Of a stretch of DNA of 64,000 nt, positions 60,548 through 64,000 are shown piece after piece. The notes below the pieces were generated by a model that saw nothing but the letters and a program-made list of their open reading frames with translations, was not told the DNA's origin and searched no databases. Source of the DNA: Galaxea fascicularis (Eukaryota > Cnidaria > Anthozoa > Scleractinia > Euphylliidae); NCBI GenBank assembly GCA_948470475.1, contig OX419336.1, positions 31,793,415-31,857,414 of the forward strand. Reading direction: 5' to 3'. Made by a program: the position numbers and the translations under genes. The first letter of the stretch is position 1. Each line of letters starts with the position of its first letter.

Positions 60548-61264
60548 TTACCCTGCCAGCAGAGTCTCCTTCGATCTTCCTAGATCAGTCGGGAAGAGGA
60601 AGGAGACTCTGCGTGCACCTTCGAGATTCTCTGATCCGCCGCTCATCCGAGAAAATGGATGAGTCAGTCCAGTTTCCTGTTGGTCAAACCGGTTTTTCAT
60701 TGACGCGCATGACTATTTCTGCGCCCACGTTACGTGACAATGGCGACTGCTTTGCTTTCTTACAAAGTCTATGAAAAAGCCGTGAAATCCGCTCTCCAGA
60801 AAGTTAATATCGGCAATATTTAAAGCCTCACACAACCACAAACAAGATCTCTATTCACTTTTTTGTGTGGCAACGATACCTTCGTCTCTTTTCCGACCGG
60901 TCATGGCAAATCGCTGATTTACCAACTCTGCCCTTGAGTTGCGAAAGAACTTTCCGACCTTTAAGAACAGTTCCCAGCTGAACCAATGCTTTTTGTTGTC
61001 TCGCCTCTGAATTCGCTAATTGCTGATCAGATAAATTCGTGCGATAGGATGGGGACCAAGGCGTGCAAAGTCGACATCGAAAGCACTATTTCTCTACACA
61101 TTTCAAAATTACTGATTAACATATTTTGACAACGAGGTTGATTGAGGCTCGGTTACCTTTCCGTTGGAGCATGCTCAATAGGAAATCTCGAAGGCGCTCG
61201 CAGAGTCTCCTTCCTCTTCCCGACTGATCTAGGAAGATCGAAGGAGACTCTGCTCGCAGGGTAA
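60548..61264. mobile_element. 717-bp TIR element carrying a RecQ-like helicase fragment
   Basis: TIRs of ~80 bp (60548-60632 and 61183-61264) start ttaccctgc and contain an exact 54-bp inverted match beginning gcagagtctccttcgatctt. Each TIR also has its own gcagagtctccttc and gaaggagactctgc inner palindrome. The heptamer ttaagtg flanks both ends (60541-60547 and 61265-61271), a likely target duplication. The interior is a broken helicase frame in plus orientation. Confidence 0.85.
60740..61076 (+). pseudogene. RecQ-like ATP-dependent helicase fragment, broken
   Basis: One frame from ATG 60740 reads MATALLSYKVYEKAVKSALQ, later FLCGNDTFVSFPTGHGKSLI with a Walker A loop (GHGKS), then EPMLFVVSPLNSLIADQINS, matching the motif I / Ia spacing of RecQ-type DEAH helicases. 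Three in-frame stops (near 60820, 60943 and 60970) but no frameshift interrupt it. The later helicase motifs (DEAH and arginine finger) are absent because the right TIR follows. It is a relic inside the TIR element, not a host gene. Confidence 0.75.
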
Positions 61265-64000
61265 TTAAGTGTGTACAAGAATGTTAATCACAGAGGATGT
61301 GCTATGTTTAAACTATGTAAGAACATGGAAACAAATCCTTGACCTCTTGTACATCATGTTGACTCAACCTTAGAGTCACAATGCTAAACGAACTACACTA
61401 CAATCCATGATAACAATGGAGGGATATACCAGTGTTGCGTGTTGAGTCAATGCTGCCTGAAAATTATACGTCGTTCATTTTAAAAGTAGGATTTATTACT
61501 GCTGGCATTAGTTTATTATCCTAATATTTGACTGTCACGCTGTCAATACGGTAAATGCTAAAAGCCATTCTCAGGGTACCTGTGTGCTATTAGAAGTATC
61601 ATCCATTCAAAACTTATCACAGTATTTCCAAGGAGTACACGCAAGTGGTGAGGCTAATGAACTTAAAGGATTGCATGTTATTTAATATGACATAAATGAA
61701 CTAGTCTTGTGAGCAATGGCACTGAAATGGCAAATTAAAATTTCCGACCACCCATTTGCCACTTGGAAGCCCGAGTGAAGGCACATATCACCCCTAGTTT
61801 TATCTGACGACTTGCAATTCCCCATCTCTGCATATTTTAGTGCAAGTACACTGACTGTTTAACCTCAGTGGAGTGTACCAGGGCTGTACAAGCCTGATCT
61901 TAAATTCTTTTCACAACTAGGCAGCCGAAACTTTCAATTTCCTCTCCAGCAATCTCGTTGGATTTCACTTATCACATGCAAAGGGTAATTGACTTCCTTT
62001 GGATTTTTACAAGTATAAATATGAAGGAGCACAATAAAGAAGTACAAATACGCAGTCTCGACTGAACATAGTCTGCTCCATGATGCCAATTGTCTAATTT
62101 TCTTTATAACGGATATTTAACGCATGCGCCCTCACTGCTTTTCGTTCATGCGGAAGACGTCAGACAATCTCACAATAATTTTAGTTACAAAACAGTAAGC
62201 TTTATTTTACAAAGTTTTTTTTCCCATAAAGCCCTACAAGATTCACTGTTTAAGCTCTAGACTATGGTTTTAACCTATTATCGAAACGAATTTTGAAAAA
62301 TATAAATCCCTCATCTCATGTCGCCTTTCATGAATCAAGGTTTACCCCCTTTGACTGGCAACCCACTTAGTGACAATTTTCTCTGTGTAGCCGCCGTAAT
62401 GAAATCCCACTTTTTTTTTTTACCTTTTCCGTCTAAGTTGCTCACGAGAGTACGAACAAACGGCATGTTACGAGAAATAGCCAGAGTTTTGCTTTACAGC
62501 GAGCTCAACTGCCCCTCATTTTATTGGATTCTAGTGTGGAAATCCTTCCCTGAAACGGGGAATCTTACAGGCGGAAAGGTTGATTCTAACCGCAATTGCG
62601 TCTTTATTTGAGGGATCAATGCGCAATATGACGTTGTTAGGGAGTGACATCTGACGGTTGGAGATAATCACCACTGAGTGCAAATCATGACTGAATAAAC
62701 AAGAGGAACAGATGAGTTCATCAGCTGAAGTTTATGAAAATACAAGCAACAGTTTGGTTAAAAGTAGGTACCAACCAAGCGTTCTAACAAAGCATTTGCG
62801 TAAAATACTTTCATACACAAACTGTTGATAAAATAGTACAATTCTGTTTACGAAATGTGTCAAGCTACCTTCTTGCTGAGAAGTTTTGTGTCAATCGCGT
62901 CAATGGGTTGATCGTAATTATGTCCATTATATACACTTACTAAAATCATTCTCACGCTGCTCAAGCAGAATTTCTTGAACTTGTCTTTTATAGGATCCTT
63001 AGACTAGCCCTAGCAGATTAGGGACGGACCGTCAGAATAGTGATGGAAAGGAAAAGCCATAAACTGAAAAAATGGGGGAAAAGTCATAAAAGGACAAAAC
63101 TAAAAAACAAAACTAAAGGCAAAGAAAAGAAGTCATGCACCTTCCAAAAACAAATCCTCCACGAGCAACCAGATGAAAAGCCTGAAAATAATAATGCAAA
63201 CTGAAAATCCCCTCCCCCCATCATTTTCCTGATGGTCCGTCTCTCAATTAAACCTTCTCGTCTCTAACAACCAGCAAGGTAAGTACAATTATGTCTGAAA
63301 ATTTGGTCTAAAACGAAGTGAAAAAAAATCAAACAATTAACAAAAATTTATAACTGAAAAAGACACGAAAACACTATATTGAAGCAAAAACGAAATGAAT
63401 TACAAAATGCACATCACGCTTTCTTTCGACTGTGTCAATGCACTGAAACACCAAAAGTTGCAAAACGCTTGTGCTTGAGCGGTTATCGTAAGTGGTAACC
63501 GTAGTGCTAGTTAATCCATGATCACTAAAGTTTGTAACTTAAGGTCCGAGGATTTCAACTCTTTGGTGCTGTTATCGGTGATTTGGAAGTATTCAACTGG
63601 CGGTCGCTGGAAAAAATGAAAGCAACTGTTACTTTCCTGCTTGCCTACCTGAGTTTCTTAGGGTGGATACATTTAACAAATACGATAATTCTGAGCTAAA
63701 AATTCAAGAGATCATCCATAACAGAACAGTTAGCAGTTCATAAGGGCAACCATGCACCTCATACCCGGGATTTGATTTTTAAGAAAAATTGGAAAAAGCT
63801 TTTCGCAATTTTGCAAAGTCGAAAGGTGTGATGGTAGAGAAACGAAACCCCATGCTTAGTGACTATTTTAAGGCTGTTTGGGCTCAAGTCAAAGTTACTC
63901 AGAGATTTCTTGCTCAGATAAGTTTGAGCGATGCTGTAATTTAAATCTAAAAGGGAAATGTTTTGGATAGAAATGGCATTGCAATGACTATGGGTGGTGC

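Larger units (their letters stand above)
57509..64000. other. Region upstream of SLC6 gene B, mostly without assignable genes
   Basis: It should contain the promoter and any 5' UTR exon of gene B at its left end. Otherwise I see AT-rich non-coding DNA, the RecQ-bearing element at 60548-61264, and a short repeated block (tgccacttggaag, near 60042 and 61756). No exon of a further gene was convincing up to the right edge. Confidence 0.5.

Overview
The window is nuclear DNA of an early-branching animal, most likely an anthozoan cnidarian and probably a stony coral. The support is spliced animal genes with GT-AG introns, AT-rich non-coding DNA, and many tRNA-headed SINEs and short terminal-inverted-repeat (TIR) elements of kinds I associate with coral genomes. 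Species cannot be fixed from the sequence. No prokaryotic operon, CRISPR array, rRNA or intact tRNA gene was seen.

Layout. (1) 1-6322: non-coding DNA upstream of the first gene. (2) 6323-22453, plus strand: a complete paladin (PALD1) gene, rebuilt here as 20 coding exons (~899 codons). It has an N-myristoylation start and two CX5R phosphatase-like signatures. Its introns hold many TIR elements, a SINE, a ~716-bp palindrome, and a decayed copy of the gene's own last exon. (3) 22454-28166: a tail-to-tail intergenic gap crowded with MITE-like elements. (4) 28167-40802, minus strand: SLC6 transporter gene A, 14 exons, ~602 aa. (5) 43066-43294, minus strand: an isolated SLC6 first exon with no exons 2-14 of its own. 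It is splice-phase compatible with gene A exon 2, so gene A may have two alternative first exons. (6) 45056-47753: a decayed 2.7-kb DNA transposon with ~300-bp TIRs, an integrase-core transposase relic and an opposing accessory gene relic. (7) 48088-57508, minus strand: SLC6 gene B, a tandem paralogue of A with nearly the same exon lengths and phases. (8) 57509-64000: mostly non-coding, with a 717-bp TIR element carrying a broken RecQ-like helicase fragment.

The two SLC6 genes encode Na+/Cl- dependent plasma-membrane symporters. They keep the TM1 unwound segment and the chloride-site pattern in TM6 and TM7. They have Gly where monoamine transporters have Asp, so an amino-acid-type substrate is likelier than an amine. 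Paladin and the transporters share no obvious pathway and look like ordinary chromosomal neighbours.

I found no clear undescribed multi-gene system. The observations most worth checking are the orphan or alternative SLC6 first exon, the intronic copy of paladin's terminal exon, the long palindrome, and the two gene-bearing decayed transposons. All exon calls come from reading splice signals, frame and family resemblance by eye. No alignment, expression data or database search was available.
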